Source of the DNA: Paenibacillus sp. CAA11
Lineage (GTDB): Bacteria; Bacillota; Bacilli; Paenibacillales; Paenibacillaceae
Length of the DNA stretch: 64,000 nucleotides
Assembly (NCBI RefSeq): GCF_003060825.1
Contig: NZ_CP028922.1
Location: 1,536,501-1,600,500 of the forward strand
Reading direction: 5' to 3'
Below the pieces are notes generated by a model that saw only the letters and a program-made list of their open reading frames with translations, was not told the DNA's origin and made no database searches. The position numbers were made by a program, and so were the translations under genes. Positions within the stretch are counted from its first letter, which is position 1; each line of letters opens with the position of its first letter. This document shows positions 53,089 through 62,126 of the stretch, in pieces.

Positions 53089-53598
53089 ATGAGCAGAGAA
53101 GAGCTTAAGAAGAAAGCCCTATGGTTTATGACAAGGCTGCGGGTCCGTTATCAGGAGACAGATCAAATGGCGGTTGTGTACCATGCAAACTATTTAACTT
53201 GGTTTGAAATGGGCCGTACGAATATGATTCGTGATCTGGGCTTCAGTTATTTTGAGATGGAAGAGCAAGGGGTTATGCTCCCTGTAATTGATGCGAATTT
53301 GAGCTTCCGACAGCCTGCCCATTACGATGATGAAATTGTAGTGTATACGCGAATGACTGTTTTCTCCAAGCTGCGGATTGAGTATGAATATGAGGTGCGG
53401 CGATTTTCAGGCTCTCTCCCAGAAGGCCCGCTGGTGTTAGGTCAGGGTGACGTTCAGGAACTTCCGGGGGAGCTGTTAGTGATTGGCTCTACCAAGCATG
53501 TATGGGTAGGCAAGAACGACTGGAAGCCTGTCCGGCTGGATAAAACTGTGCCAAAGCTGTACAATGCACTAGAGGGGAAATTAAGGACATGGAACTAA
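53089..53598 (+). CDS. Acyl-CoA thioesterase, hot-dog fold (YbgC/4HBT type)
   Basis: The 169-residue protein has the 4HBT motif RVRYQETDQMAVVYHANYLTWFEMGRTNMIRDLG, in which the Asp of ETDQM and the YHANY segment are the catalytic site. Enzymes of this type cleave short acyl-CoA or related thioesters. GTAGGGAGG precedes the ATG. It lies between pyk and fxsA on the same strand with 37 bases to fxsA, so the two may share a transcript. Confidence 0.9.
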   Translation: MSREELKKKALWFMTRLRVRYQETDQMAVVYHANYLTWFEMGRTNMIRDLGFSYFEMEEQGVMLPVIDANLSFRQPAHYDDEIVVYTRMTVFSKLRIEYEYEVRRFSGSLPEGPLVLGQGDVQELPGELLVIGSTKHVWVGKNDWKPVRLDKTVPKLYNALEGKLRTWN

Positions 53599-53635
53599 AT
53601 GGCCCGTCAAACTTTGAACATTAAGGAGTTCTTTT

Positions 53636-54028
53636 ATGCGCAAATGGATTGTCAGTCTGACTATACTAGTCCCGATTATAGAATTTTTTGGATTCATTTA
53701 TGTTGGAGAGCACCTAGGGGTTGGTAAGACGATATTTTTGACACTGGCAACCTCTGTAATCGGCGGACTTATGATGCAATTTGAGGGCAAGAAGATTATG
53801 GCTGACGCCAAAGCACAGATGCAAGACAGGCAAATTCCAGGCAGAACAATGGTGGATGGAATTTGCATATTTGGGGGGGGCATTCTGCTGTTGATCCCTG
53901 GATTTGTCACCGATCTGATCGGTTTCATTATGGTATTCCCATTAACCCGTCCCCTTGTCCGTATACTTCTTCTGAAGTGGATTGGCAAGAAGATGAAGGA
54001 TGGGACGATTACTTATTTTCGGCGGTAA
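53636..54028 (+). CDS. fxsA: FxsA-family membrane protein
   Basis: The 130-residue protein has three to four hydrophobic segments and the FxsA features: VPIIEFFGFIYVGEHLG, TLATSVIGGLMM, a GRTMVDGICIFGGGILLLIPGFVTD segment and FPLTRPLVR. FxsA is named for suppressing F-factor exclusion of phage T7 in E. coli; its role in Firmicutes is unknown. AAGGAG precedes the ATG. A terminator follows. Confidence 0.9.
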   Translation: MRKWIVSLTILVPIIEFFGFIYVGEHLGVGKTIFLTLATSVIGGLMMQFEGKKIMADAKAQMQDRQIPGRTMVDGICIFGGGILLLIPGFVTDLIGFIMVFPLTRPLVRILLLKWIGKKMKDGTITYFRR

Positions 54029-54060
54029 GGATACGATCTAACCGTAAGAACACAACCATT

Positions 54061-54108
54061 AAGCACTTTTGCCTTGGGATTAATTTGGGGCAAGGTGCTT
54101 CTTTATTT
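54061..54108 (+). terminator. Terminator after fxsA
   Basis: AAGCAC (54061-54066) pairs with GTGCTT (54095-54100), and TTGCC with GGCAA inside; TTTATTTTG follows. Confidence 0.7.
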
Positions 54109-54115
54109 TGTCCAC

Positions 54116-54147
54116 AAAAAATGAACGCCTCCTTAAGGAAGCGTTCA
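54116..54147 (-). terminator. Terminator of ytvI (minus strand)
   Basis: On the minus strand a TGAACGC ... GCGTTCA stem with TCCTTAAGGA inside is followed by six T. It lies 13 bases beyond the ytvI stop and faces the fxsA terminator. Confidence 0.85.
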
Positions 54148-54159
54148 AAGAGCATTAGA

Positions 54160-55278
54160 CTAATGAAGTCTGCCGTGCACAATATAGTTTCTTAAGTCTC
54201 TGAAGACGCCTGTGCGGTAAACAGCAGCAATGACTACAAAGCTCACGGGGCCGATAATCAGGCCAAGAACACCGAACAGCTTGAGGCCTACGAACATTCC
54301 GACCAAGGTTGGTAAGGGATCGAGTCCTACACTGGTTGCAAGTACCTTGGGCTCAATCAGATGCCTTGCCACCGTGATAACTCCATAAAGTACAAGCAGG
54401 CCGATTCCCAGAGGGAGATTACCAATCATAAAGGTGTAAAGGATCCATGGAACCATAACGGTGCCCACGCCCAAGTAAGGGAGCAGGTCGACAAGACCGA
54501 TTACAATCGCTAAGGTAAAGGCGGAATCTACGCGAAGAATGAGCAAACCAATAAGGACAATGACGGCTGTGATAGACACCATAATAAAAAGTGAGCGGAG
54601 ATATCCGAATAGTGCCTTTTGCAAACTGGCCCATACATCTTTTGCTGTCTTGCGCAGAGGAGAAGGGAACCAAGCGGCGAGAGTGCGTGTATGCTTCTCC
54701 CAGTTCTTTCCGATAAAGAAAGTGGCCAAAATGACTACAATCAAGATGAGCAGTACGTTAGGCAGGGAAGTCAGAATGTTCACAATACCGCCGAGCAGAT
54801 CGGAGACAAACCGAGATACCGCAGAGCTGATTGTTTCTGTCGTCTTGTTAATATTATTGTTGATCGTATCCTCATAATTCGGGTTGTCTGCAATGAACTT
54901 ATTAATTTCCATAATAATGTTCTGAATACTATCGCTCTCGGTCCATTTTACAAAAAAATCACGAACCTGATCCACATGGATGTCAAAGGACTGTGTTAAG
55001 TGAATGACTTCTTTGACCATTCGTGTAACTGCTGCAGATAGCACCAGGGCAGCTCCGCCAAAGTAGACTAATAGTCCCAGCGTAACGGCAAGCCACCTTG
55101 GAAGCTTAACACGGTCTTGCAGAAAGCGTACAAAGGGCTTCATAGCGTAAGCGATAAGCCAGGCAATAAGAAATGGATAGAGCAGCGGGACGAGCCAGTA
55201 TACCGCAAGGATAAGCAGGCCAAGTACGGTTAGTACCCAAACCCCGCGCAGGATTCTTTTTACGAGAATATTGTCCAA
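54160..55278 (-). CDS. ytvI: YtvI, sporulation integral membrane protein (AI-2E transporter family)
   Basis: The protein of about 372 residues has the AI-2E/YtvI topology: two to three N-terminal helices, an outer domain of about 100 residues, and five C-terminal helices with DLLPYLGVGTVMVPW and ARHLIEPKVLATSVGLDPLPTLVGMF. YtvI is a sporulation-linked membrane protein in Bacillus and lies near the citZ locus there too. TTG at 55278 is preferred, because GGGAGAG sits 7 bases before it; ATG at 55311 is in frame but has no ribosome site. Confidence 0.87.
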   Translation of the reverse strand: MDNILVKRILRGVWVLTVLGLLILAVYWLVPLLYPFLIAWLIAYAMKPFVRFLQDRVKLPRWLAVTLGLLVYFGGAALVLSAAVTRMVKEVIHLTQSFDIHVDQVRDFFVKWTESDSIQNIIMEINKFIADNPNYEDTINNNINKTTETISSAVSRFVSDLLGGIVNILTSLPNVLLILIVVILATFFIGKNWEKHTRTLAAWFPSPLRKTAKDVWASLQKALFGYLRSLFIMVSITAVIVLIGLLILRVDSAFTLAIVIGLVDLLPYLGVGTVMVPWILYTFMIGNLPLGIGLLVLYGVITVARHLIEPKVLATSVGLDPLPTLVGMFVGLKLFGVLGLIIGPVSFVVIAAVYRTGVFRDLRNYIVHGRLH

Positions 55279-55516
55279 TACGCTTCTCTCCCAACCTATT
55301 CTATTTGGCATGTGTAATATAGTATGCAGAAACCTGCCTTAAAAGGCAAATGAGCAGGTCTTGTTATTCTCAAGGGGGCTTGTCTGATGAATGAGATCTA
55401 AAGAAAAAGTTCCTTCCCTCATAACTATTCAGGCTTCAACAAGATATTCGTCCATTTCTTGTGATCTGCAAATGACATATACATATGGAAAATAACCTAA
55501 AAGGAAGGTGGTTGAA

Positions 55517-56518
55517 TTGAAGTATCCGCAGAAAACAAGATCTGGATGCTTAAAGCTAAAAAGAAAATACAAACGCCGTAAGAATAATCAAAAATTCTGT
55601 TCAGGTAAAAAGCACTTATATAAAAAGCGAAAATTAAGATTGCACGGCTCCATGCGCCGCTGTAGATGGAAACGTAAACCGAGAAGAAGGTTATGTCCAA
55701 GTAAGCCGCGATTGCAGGCCCCGTCAGGCGTGCCAATAGTAGAAGGACGGCAAGGTCCCGCAGGTACTCCCGGAGCGGAAGGACGGCAGGGTCCAGCAGG
55801 CGTGCCGGGAGCAGAAGGACCGCAGGGTCCAGCAGGCGTGCCGGGTCCAGAGGGACCACAAGGTCCCGCAGGTGCTCCGGGTCCAGAGGGACGGCAGGGT
55901 CCAGCAGGCGTGCCGGGAGCAGAAGGACCACAAGGTCCAGCAGGCGTGCCGGGAGCAGAAGGACCACAAGGTCCAGCAGGCGTGCCGGGTCCAGAGGGAC
56001 CACAAGGTCCAGCAGGCGTGCCGGGTCCAGAGGGACCGCAAGGTCCGGCAGGTGCGCCGGGAGCAGAGGGACAACAAGGTCCAGCAGGCGTGCCGGGCCC
56101 AGAGGGACCGCAAGGCCCAGCAGGTGCGCCGGGAGCAGAAGGGCCGCAGGGTCCAGCAGGCGTGCCGGGTCCAGAGGGACCGCAGGGTCCGCCTGGAGAA
56201 GTTATTATACCTGAAATAGCGGTCACTCCCACGATAAACCGATATTTTTATGTACCTGATACCGATCTTGATTTGTCTGTACCTGTGGCAATTCCCGCCT
56301 CTCAATTCACGGACGATAAGGGAGCTCATCCAAACAGCTTTTTCGGTGTAGATCCGAATAATATTATTAATCTTTATATAAACGGAATTCTTCAGCCTAA
56401 TAACCTATACACAGTGACCTCGCTTAACTTATTTTTTCCTAACCAAGGCTCCGTGATTTATGCCGGTACACCTGTCGTGCTAGAAACGGTACAGTTAAAG
56501 GCGAGTGTTGTGATCTAG
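55517..56518 (+). CDS. Collagen-like repeat protein with C-terminal DUF4183 domain
   Basis: The 333-residue protein has a strongly basic start (about 70 residues rich in Lys and Arg), then 12 near-identical units of Gly-x-Gln-Gly-Pro-Ala-Gly-x-Pro-Gly-x-Glu (residues 77-220), then GPQGPPGEV and a C-terminal DUF4183-like domain (about 232-333: [19 protein letters not shown]). This resembles BclA-type exosporium filaments, where a collagen stalk carries a beta-rich tip. No signal peptide is present, which suits assembly by the mother cell. TTG at 55517 is preferred, with AAGGAAGG 8 bases before it; GTG at 55508 overlaps that site. Confidence 0.88.
   Translation: MKYPQKTRSGCLKLKRKYKRRKNNQKFCSGKKHLYKKRKLRLHGSMRRCRWKRKPRRRLCPSKPRLQAPSGVPIVEGRQGPAGTPGAEGRQGPAGVPGAEGPQGPAGVPGPEGPQGPAGAPGPEGRQGPAGVPGAEGPQGPAGVPGAEGPQGPAGVPGPEGPQGPAGVPGPEGPQGPAGAPGAEGQQGPAGVPGPEGPQGPAGAPGAEGPQGPAGVPGPEGPQGPPGEVIIPEIAVTPTINRYFYVPDTDLDLSVPVAIPASQFTDDKGAHPNSFFGVDPNNIINLYINGILQPNNLYTVTSLNLFFPNQGSVIYAGTPVVLETVQLKASVVI
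55745..56176 (+). repeat. 36-bp tandem repeat, 12 units, coding for collagen triplets
   Basis: Twelve consecutive 36-base units encode the Gly-x-y triplets, each starting with GGA/GGG and containing GGTCC(A/C/G)GCAGG. Variation is limited to the 2nd, 8th and 11th residues of the unit. The high identity suggests recent copy-number change and is a likely assembly trouble spot. Antisense open frames in this region are by-products of the repeat. Confidence 0.93.
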
Positions 56519-56638
56519 TATTTTTTAGTAGATTGCCCTCGCATCGCGTGAATCTTCTGCATTATATATTTTAGAGGACCGGAGGAATTTATAATTTTTG
56601 AATGATTCTGGTTCTTAAATATGAAAGGGGTAATGTAT

Positions 56639-56923
56639 ATGCCAATCTTAACACCGTATCAAAACAGCAGAAGATTCACCGCAACTGTGGGAGCCGGAAC
56701 GGGAACGGGGGCTACCTTCGCAATTGCAGCCACTGCCTTCACCAATGATGCAGGTGCAGCTGCTACCGCATTTCCAGGCGTTTTTAACTACTACAACCTG
56801 TATGTGAATGGCGTCATGCAGACGGCTGATGTTTCTTCTGTTACAACTACAGCGATCACCATTCCAGGTGGCGATACGCTGGACCCGGGAACTCCGATTA
56901 TAGTTCAGTTTGTCGTCTCATAA
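56639..56923 (+). CDS. Stand-alone DUF4183 protein
   Basis: The 94-residue protein is a DUF4183-type domain: a Gly/Ala/Thr-rich front (VGAGTGTGATFAIAATAF), then YYNLYVNGVMQTADVSSVT and TPIIVQFVVS. The NLYVNGV segment parallels NLYINGI in the collagen-like protein 120 bases upstream, so both probably form the same kind of beta-rich tip. ATG at 56639 is chosen (AAAGGGG 8 bases before it). It may co-assemble with the collagen-like protein on the spore surface. Confidence 0.8.
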   Translation: MPILTPYQNSRRFTATVGAGTGTGATFAIAATAFTNDAGAAATAFPGVFNYYNLYVNGVMQTADVSSVTTTAITIPGGDTLDPGTPIIVQFVVS

Positions 56924-56945
56924 CTTAGCTGCAAATTAACCTGTT

Positions 56946-56982
56946 AAAGGAAAGGCCTGCTTTTTAGGCTTTTCCTTTTTTT
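56946..56982 (+). terminator. Terminator after the DUF4183 gene
   Basis: A 13-bp stem (56946-56958 with 56966-56978, one G-T pair) is followed by a T run, 22 bases after the stop. Confidence 0.9.
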
Positions 56983-57260
56983 ATCATTGGAGGTTGGTGA
57001 AGGTAGGATACATATAGTCAAGTTAATTTTTTGTAATCAACTGAGCAATCCAGGCACGTCTTATTTATTGGAGGTTCAAAAATACCGCGCTAACCATGGG
57101 GTTCCTAATTGAAACGCTTTCACATTCACTGCACTATAATAAATCCTTTATAATTATGATAAAACAATTTAATATAATCTACCCTTCTGAAATTGTTCCC
57201 TTAATCGTCAAAATCCAGTATGATGAAAGAAGGTTTCATACTATGTTATGTTTGTTCGCC
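56983..57260. promoter_or_regulatory. citZ upstream control region
   Basis: No gene is seen. TGAAACGCTTTCA at 57110-57122 resembles a cre site but is one base short in the centre. At 57136-57157 ATAA and TTAT half-sites (ATAA 57139-57142, TTAT 57148-57151, further ATAA/TTAT at 57150-57157) resemble CcpC dyads, followed by TATAAT at 57173-57178. TATGAT at 57219-57224 has a weak -35 (TTCCCT) 17 bases before it. Control of citZ by CcpA and CcpC is known in B. subtilis; here it is inferred. Confidence 0.4.
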
Positions 57261-57307
57261 AGGTGAAACACCTCGTCCCTGAAGACAATCCTAAAGCCTT
57301 CAGAGGG
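57261..57307 (+). promoter_or_regulatory. Two hairpins in the citZ leader
   Basis: AGGTG AAA CACCT (57261-57273) forms a tight perfect hairpin. CCCTGAAG (57277-57284) pairs with CTTCAG and GG (57298-57306) around a 13-base loop with one bulged A. No T tract follows, so they are not terminators. They lie about 100 bases before citZ and could affect mRNA stability or be a protein-binding site. Confidence 0.5.
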
Positions 57308-57410
57308 CTGGAGATCGCCTACCGGGTGAATCCATATTTTTGAATTTTTTGAATTGTAAATGTTTTCATCTGCTTGTTGCTTGATTTCGATCACAAAGGA
57401 GAGATGTAAA

Positions 57411-58523
57411 ATGACAGCTACCAAGGGCTTAGAAGGCATTGTAGCAGCGACTTCTTCCATTAGTTCCATTGAAGATGGCGTACTCGCATATCGCGGTATA
57501 AATATCGATGAATTAGCAGAACATGCCACCTTTGAAGAAGCCGCATTCCTGTTATGGTACGGCCATTTACCGAGCAAAACGGAGCTCGAGGCTCTGCGGG
57601 AACAATTAAGTCAGTATGCTCCTATTCCAAAAGAAGTCATAGACCAGATCAAGCTTTATCCCAAACAGGCAAAATCGATGGCGGCATTACGCACTGCCGT
57701 ATCCGCCCTTGCTTTGTATGATGAATCCGCGAATGACAACTCCAAGGAAGCCAATCAGTTGAAGGCGATTAAGCTGCAGGCCCAGCTTCCGACATTGATT
57801 GCAGCTTATGCCCGGATCCGGGATGGCAAGGAGCCGGTGGCCCCGTTACAGGGTGTGTCCATAGCGCATAACTTCCTCTACATGCTTACAGGTCAGCAGC
57901 CGGATGAGCTGTCTGTACAGGCACTGGACAAAGCGCTGGTGCTTCATGCGGATCATGAATTAAATGCTTCTACTTTCTCCGCTCGAGTTACCGTAGCCAC
58001 ATTATCGGACATCTACTCTGGAGTCACTTCGGCGATCGGCACGCTCAAGGGACCGCTTCATGGAGGAGCCAATGAAGCGGTTATGGAAATGCTGGAGGAG
58101 ATTGGCGATCTAAGCAATGCAGAGCCGTATATTCAGCGGAAGCTCAGCAATCGAGAAAAGGTGATGGGCTTTGGACACCGGGTGTATAAGGACGGTGATC
58201 CCCGTGCTAAGCATTTGCAGAAGATGTCCCGCCAGCTGGGTCTCATTAAGGAAAATACCACCTTATATGATATTTCTGTCAAAGTGGAGCAGCTTGTCAC
58301 TGCACAAAAAGGCTTGAAGCCGAATGTTGATTTCTACTCTGCGTCAGTCTATACTCTGCTGGGCATTCCGAAGGATTTGTTCACTCCAATTTTTGCAATT
58401 AGCCGACTGGCCGGCTGGACAGCTCATATCCTTGAGCAGCTGGAAGATAACCGGATTATTCGTCCTCGTGCCGAATATACCGGGCCGTTCAATCAGCCAT
58501 ATATACCTCTGGACATGAGATAA
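57411..58523 (+). CDS. citZ: Citrate synthase CitZ
   Basis: CitZ condenses oxaloacetate and acetyl-CoA to citrate at the entry of the TCA cycle. The 370-residue protein is of the short Gram-positive type: [36 protein letters not shown] with a catalytic His, [11 protein letters not shown] and [14 protein letters not shown], with the Asp in [18 protein letters not shown] precedes the ATG at 57411. It is the first gene of citZ-icd-mdh, 124 bases before icd. Confidence 0.96.
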   Translation: MTATKGLEGIVAATSSISSIEDGVLAYRGINIDELAEHATFEEAAFLLWYGHLPSKTELEALREQLSQYAPIPKEVIDQIKLYPKQAKSMAALRTAVSALALYDESANDNSKEANQLKAIKLQAQLPTLIAAYARIRDGKEPVAPLQGVSIAHNFLYMLTGQQPDELSVQALDKALVLHADHELNASTFSARVTVATLSDIYSGVTSAIGTLKGPLHGGANEAVMEMLEEIGDLSNAEPYIQRKLSNREKVMGFGHRVYKDGDPRAKHLQKMSRQLGLIKENTTLYDISVKVEQLVTAQKGLKPNVDFYSASVYTLLGIPKDLFTPIFAISRLAGWTAHILEQLEDNRIIRPRAEYTGPFNQPYIPLDMR

Positions 58524-58647
58524 CCGGATAACGCAAGTAATTATGTTACACTTATATGGTGGCAAGGCGGATCCAGATTACTTCTGCGCTCCGCCTCAAG
58601 GAAGCCCGTGTATAAATTTAACCCAAGTAAGAGGAGGAAGCAGCTAC

Positions 58648-59943
58648 ATGCTAAAACTAGAAAAATTCGACCTACCTACAGAGGGAGACAAAATTGAAAT
58701 TCAAAACGGCAAGCTTCAAGTTCCGAACCATCCGATTATTCCCTTTATTGAAGGTGACGGAACAGGCCGCGACATTTGGAAAGCCTCGAAGCGCGTACTT
58801 GATGCCGCTGTTCATAAAGCATATAACGGGGAGAAAAGCATTGCCTGGTACGAGGTGTTTGCTGGGGAGAAGGCCTTCAATACATATGATGAATGGCTTC
58901 CTGCGGATACACTTTCGGCCATTCGCGAATATATAGTGGCGATTAAGGGGCCGCTGACAACACCGATCGGCGGGGGCATCCGTTCCTTGAACGTCGCGTT
59001 GCGTCAGGAACTCGATCTTTACGTCTGCCTGCGTCCGGTACGTTATTTCGACGGTGTGCCTTCACCGGTTAAACGGCCGGAGGATGTAGATATGGTGATT
59101 TTCCGCGAGAATACGGAAGATATCTATGCTGGCATTGAGTATCAGGAAGGCTCTGAGGAAGTAAAGAAGGTTCTTGCCTTCTTACAGAACGAAATGGGTG
59201 TAAAGAAGATCCGCTTCCCGGAAACTTCCGGTATTGGCATTAAGCCGGTATCTGAAGAAGGCTCCAAGCGTCTGGTGCGCGCCGCGGTTGAGTACGCAAT
59301 CAAGCATGGGCGTAAGAGCGTCACTCTGGTGCACAAAGGAAATATCATGAAGTTTACAGAAGGTGCATTTAAAAACTGGGGCTATGAGGTTGCGGAACAG
59401 GAGTTTGGCGACAAGGTGTTCACATGGGCGCAGTATGACCGGATTAAAGAAGAGTCTGGGGCAGATGCAGCGAATGCGGCACAGTCTGAGGCGGAGCAAG
59501 CCGGCAAGATCATTATCAAGGATGCTATTGCTGATATCGCTTTGCAGCAAGTGCTGACTCGTCCAAAGGACTTTGATGTCATCGCAACACTGAATCTGAA
59601 CGGGGATTATCTCTCCGATGCTTTGGCCGCTCAGGTCGGTGGAATTGGTATAGCTCCAGGTGCCAACATCAACTACGTGACAGGGCATGCAATCTTTGAA
59701 GCTACACATGGTACAGCTCCTAAATATGCGGATAAAGACGTCGTAAATCCGGGCTCCGTTATTCTGTCCGGCGTCATGATGCTGGAGCATCTGGGCTGGC
59801 AGGAAGCTGCGGACTTGATCTATAAAGGGTTGGAAACTTCCATTAATAATAAGACAGTTACCTATGATTTTGCCCGCCTCATGGAGGGGGCTACGCAAGT
59901 GAAATGCTCCGAATTTGCTGATGAAGTCATCAAAAATATGTAA
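58648..59943 (+). CDS. icd: Isocitrate dehydrogenase (NADP-type)
   Basis: Icd decarboxylates isocitrate to 2-oxoglutarate. The 431-residue protein has [14 protein letters not shown], the [32 protein letters not shown] pattern with the substrate Ser/Arg residues, [13 protein letters not shown], and [19 protein letters not shown] plus [10 protein letters not shown]. The ATG at 58648 follows GAGGAGGAAG. The order citZ-icd-mdh matches Bacillus. Confidence 0.97.
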   Translation: MLKLEKFDLPTEGDKIEIQNGKLQVPNHPIIPFIEGDGTGRDIWKASKRVLDAAVHKAYNGEKSIAWYEVFAGEKAFNTYDEWLPADTLSAIREYIVAIKGPLTTPIGGGIRSLNVALRQELDLYVCLRPVRYFDGVPSPVKRPEDVDMVIFRENTEDIYAGIEYQEGSEEVKKVLAFLQNEMGVKKIRFPETSGIGIKPVSEEGSKRLVRAAVEYAIKHGRKSVTLVHKGNIMKFTEGAFKNWGYEVAEQEFGDKVFTWAQYDRIKEESGADAANAAQSEAEQAGKIIIKDAIADIALQQVLTRPKDFDVIATLNLNGDYLSDALAAQVGGIGIAPGANINYVTGHAIFEATHGTAPKYADKDVVNPGSVILSGVMMLEHLGWQEAADLIYKGLETSINNKTVTYDFARLMEGATQVKCSEFADEVIKNM

Positions 59944-59957
59944 GGGGTGCGGTCACT

Positions 59958-60899
59958 ATGGCAATCAAACGCAACAAAATTACGGTAGTAGGTGCTGGTT
60001 TTACCGGTGCAACGACAGCTTTCATGCTGGCACAAAAGGAGCTTGGAGATGTTGTTCTTCTAGATATTCCGCAGCTTGAGAATCCTACGAAGGGTAAAGC
60101 GTTAGATATGCTGGAAGCAAGCCCTGTTCAGGGGTTTGACAGTGCCATAACCGGAACATCCAACTATGAGGATGCAGCGGATTCGGATATTGTCATTATT
60201 ACCGCTGGGATTGCCCGTAAGCCTGGCATGAGCCGGGATGATCTGGTCAGCACGAATGCCGGTATTGTTCGTTCCGTGTGCGAGAATGTGAAGAAGTTCT
60301 GTCCAGATTCCACGGTGATTGTGCTGAGCAACCCGGTGGATGCGATGACCTATGCGGCTTATCAGACCCTGGGGTTCCCGAAGGAACGGGTCATTGGTCA
60401 ATCCGGAGTGCTGGATACTGCGCGCTATTGTACTTTTATTGCCCAAGAGCTGAACGTATCGGTTGAAGATGTGCGCGGATTTGTACTTGGGGGCCACGGG
60501 GATGATATGGTTCCGCTTGTCCGCTACTCCAGTGTTGGAGGTATTCCAATCGAAGCTCTAATTCCTAAGGATCGTATTGATGCTATCGTGGAGCGTACCC
60601 GTGTGGGGGGCGGTGAGATCGTCAGCCTGATGGGGAATGCCAGTGCGTACTACGCCCCTGCCGCTTCACTCGTATTGATGACGGAAGCTATTCTGAAGGA
60701 CAAGAAGCGTGTGCTCCCTGTAATTGCTCTGCTTGAAGGAGAATATGGGTACCATGATTTATTTATGGGGGTTCCTGTTCTATTGGGCGCCAATGGCATT
60801 GAGAAGATTTTCGAATTGGAACTGACTCAAGATGAGAAGAATGCATTAGACAAATCAGCGGCTTCTGTGAAAAATATCGTGTCCGTGGTAGGAGCTTAA
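59958..60899 (+). CDS. mdh: Malate dehydrogenase
   Basis: Mdh oxidises malate to oxaloacetate. The 313-residue LDH/MDH-like protein has the NAD loop [11 protein letters not shown] (GxGxxG with the Thr typical of this type), [32 protein letters not shown] (Arg substrate loop), [11 protein letters not shown] and the catalytic [16 protein letters not shown] precedes the ATG, 14 bases after icd. Confidence 0.97.
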   Translation: MAIKRNKITVVGAGFTGATTAFMLAQKELGDVVLLDIPQLENPTKGKALDMLEASPVQGFDSAITGTSNYEDAADSDIVIITAGIARKPGMSRDDLVSTNAGIVRSVCENVKKFCPDSTVIVLSNPVDAMTYAAYQTLGFPKERVIGQSGVLDTARYCTFIAQELNVSVEDVRGFVLGGHGDDMVPLVRYSSVGGIPIEALIPKDRIDAIVERTRVGGGEIVSLMGNASAYYAPAASLVLMTEAILKDKKRVLPVIALLEGEYGYHDLFMGVPVLLGANGIEKIFELELTQDEKNALDKSAASVKNIVSVVGA

Positions 60900-60922
60900 T
60901 CTTATAGCAGCGAATTCTTAAG

Positions 60923-60948
60923 CCCTCCTTCACCTAAGTGAAGGGGGG
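60923..60948 (+). terminator. Possible terminator after mdh
   Basis: An 11-bp stem CCCTCCTTCAC / GTGAAGGGGGG (one G-T pair) with loop CTAA lies 23 bases after mdh. It lacks a clear T tract, so it may be a stabilising 3' hairpin rather than a full terminator. Confidence 0.5.
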
Positions 60949-61036
60949 CATGCGTTTGCATGAAAATCTACAATCGCTATAATAAAAGAAGTATGGCTGA
61001 AAATATACATAGAAATTTTGAGAGGGTGAATGATTC

Positions 61037-61462
61037 GTGTATAAGTTTATTTTATTCCTGCACATTCTGGGGGCGCTTTCGTTAGGTTTCTACGTACTGC
61101 TGCCGCTAGTGATTGGACGTCTCGCTAGCTTGTCAGATGCCGCAAGAGAAGGAACATTGTCTGTCATTCGTTCACTGAACCGATTTGCCCAGTATGGTTT
61201 AATCCTCGAACTGCTAACCGGGGGCTATCTAGTGTCCCAGCGTGAATATTCTGTGCCGTGGATGATTGTCGTCGTTGTTCTCTTCCTTATCGCAGCAGGG
61301 CTTAGCGGCATGCTGGGTAAGCCTTTACGCCTTGCCATTGAGGCAGCTCGCAACAAAAAAGGACCTACAGCAGAGCTGGGGAAAATTCGCATGTTTACTG
61401 TGATCCAGGCTGTAGTGGTGCTTGTGATTCTATTTTTCATGGTCTTCCGTCGCATTATCTAA
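61037..61462 (+). CDS. Four-helix membrane protein of unknown function
   Basis: The 141-residue protein has four hydrophobic segments (FILFLHILGALSLGFYVLLP, a second near residue 55, WMIVVVVLFLIAAGLSGML, and VIQAVVVLVILFFMVF). The pattern with an early His (LHILGA) resembles DUF2269-type membrane proteins, but the match is weak. GTG start with GAGAGGGTG about 9 bases before it. A terminator follows. Confidence 0.65.
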   Translation: MYKFILFLHILGALSLGFYVLLPLVIGRLASLSDAAREGTLSVIRSLNRFAQYGLILELLTGGYLVSQREYSVPWMIVVVVLFLIAAGLSGMLGKPLRLAIEAARNKKGPTAELGKIRMFTVIQAVVVLVILFFMVFRRII

Positions 61463-61482
61463 TAAACATTTGCTTTCTGCAG

Positions 61483-61525
61483 CTCAGTGATCCGGTATAT
61501 CTCACCTGGATCGCTGAGTTTTTTT
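61483..61525 (+). terminator. Terminator before the sigma factor operon
   Basis: CTCAGTGATCC (61483-61493) pairs with GGATCGCTGAG (61508-61518, one G-T pair) and is followed by seven T. Confidence 0.9.
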
Positions 61526-61555
61526 ATGCAGGGAGATAAAATATGGAATTTTAAG

Positions 61556-61583
61556 TGTAACTTTTTAGGTGAAAGATCGTGGA
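61556..61583 (+). promoter_or_regulatory. Probable ECF sigma self-promoter
   Basis: TGTAAC (61556-61561) and CGTGGA (61578-61583) are separated by exactly 16 bases, close to the TGAAAC-N16-CGTATA-type consensus of ECF sigma factors such as SigM, SigW and SigX. It lies 28 bases before the GTG start at 61611, which is the arrangement expected for autoregulation. Confidence 0.65.
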
Positions 61584-61610
61584 CCTGTTAGGAGGGAGGA
61601 TTCAGAGTGC

Positions 61611-62126
61611 GTGCGAAGCTCATTGGATGAAGTGTATAGACAATATATCGGAGAGCTGCAGCGATATCTGTACTTCCTGTGCAGGAATCATCATACAGCG
61701 GAGGATTTGGTACAGGAGACCTTTTACCGGGCTTATCTGTACTTGGAGAGTTACAGTGATGAGAAGGTAAAGGCATGGTTGTTCCGTGTAGCCCATAATG
61801 TCTTTATTGACAGACTTAGGAAGGAAGGGCGAGTTGACCTTTATGAAGCTGAATATTTTGAACGCGCTGCAGATAAGGAGACACCCGAGACGCTTTGGTT
61901 CGGTCATGAACTGTCCTTGAAGGTGAAGCGAATTCTGGAGGCGCTTCCGCTTGCTCAGAGACAGGCTTGGCTTCTTTATGAGGTGCACGGTTTTACCTAT
62001 GCTGAAGGAGCTGGAATACTCGATATAAGTCTGGCTAGTTATAAGATCGCCTTGTTTCGAGCCAGGCACAAGCTGAGGGAAAAGCTGCAAGAGGGGGGAT
62101 CATGCTCACATGACAGAGGATTTTAA
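61611..62126 (+). CDS. ECF-family RNA polymerase sigma factor
   Basis: The protein of about 171 residues has sigma region 2 (YIGELQRYLYFLCRNHHTAEDLVQETFYRAYLYL and VKAWLFRVAHNVFIDRLRK) and region 4 (LPLAQRQAWLLYEVHGFTYAEGAGILDISLASYKIALFRARHKLRE). GTG at 61611 is chosen because GGAGGGAGGA lies about 10 bases before it and a self-promoter lies just upstream; an in-frame GTG at 61569 would fall inside that promoter. The gene overlaps the anti-sigma gene by 17 bases. Confidence 0.9.
   Translation: MRSSLDEVYRQYIGELQRYLYFLCRNHHTAEDLVQETFYRAYLYLESYSDEKVKAWLFRVAHNVFIDRLRKEGRVDLYEAEYFERAADKETPETLWFGHELSLKVKRILEALPLAQRQAWLLYEVHGFTYAEGAGILDISLASYKIALFRARHKLREKLQEGGSCSHDRGF

Noticed and set aside
55745..56176. 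Regular repeat spacing that could be taken for a CRISPR array
   Set aside because: The units are directly adjacent with no unique spacers, keep one reading frame and encode collagen triplets; no cas genes nearby.
55588..56329. Long open frames on the minus strand across the collagen repeat, giving Gly/Pro/Cys- or Trp/Ser-rich proteins
   Set aside because: They are by-products of the 36-bp repeat on the opposite strand; no ribosome site, and they lie wholly within the collagen-like gene.
57110..57122. TGAAACGCTTTCA as a standard cre site for citZ
   Set aside because: The centre is one base shorter than the consensus, so CcpA binding is doubtful; listed only as cre-like.
61569..61610. Longer form of the ECF sigma factor from GTG 61569
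   Set aside because: It would start inside the ECF-type promoter; GTG 61611 has a strong ribosome site.
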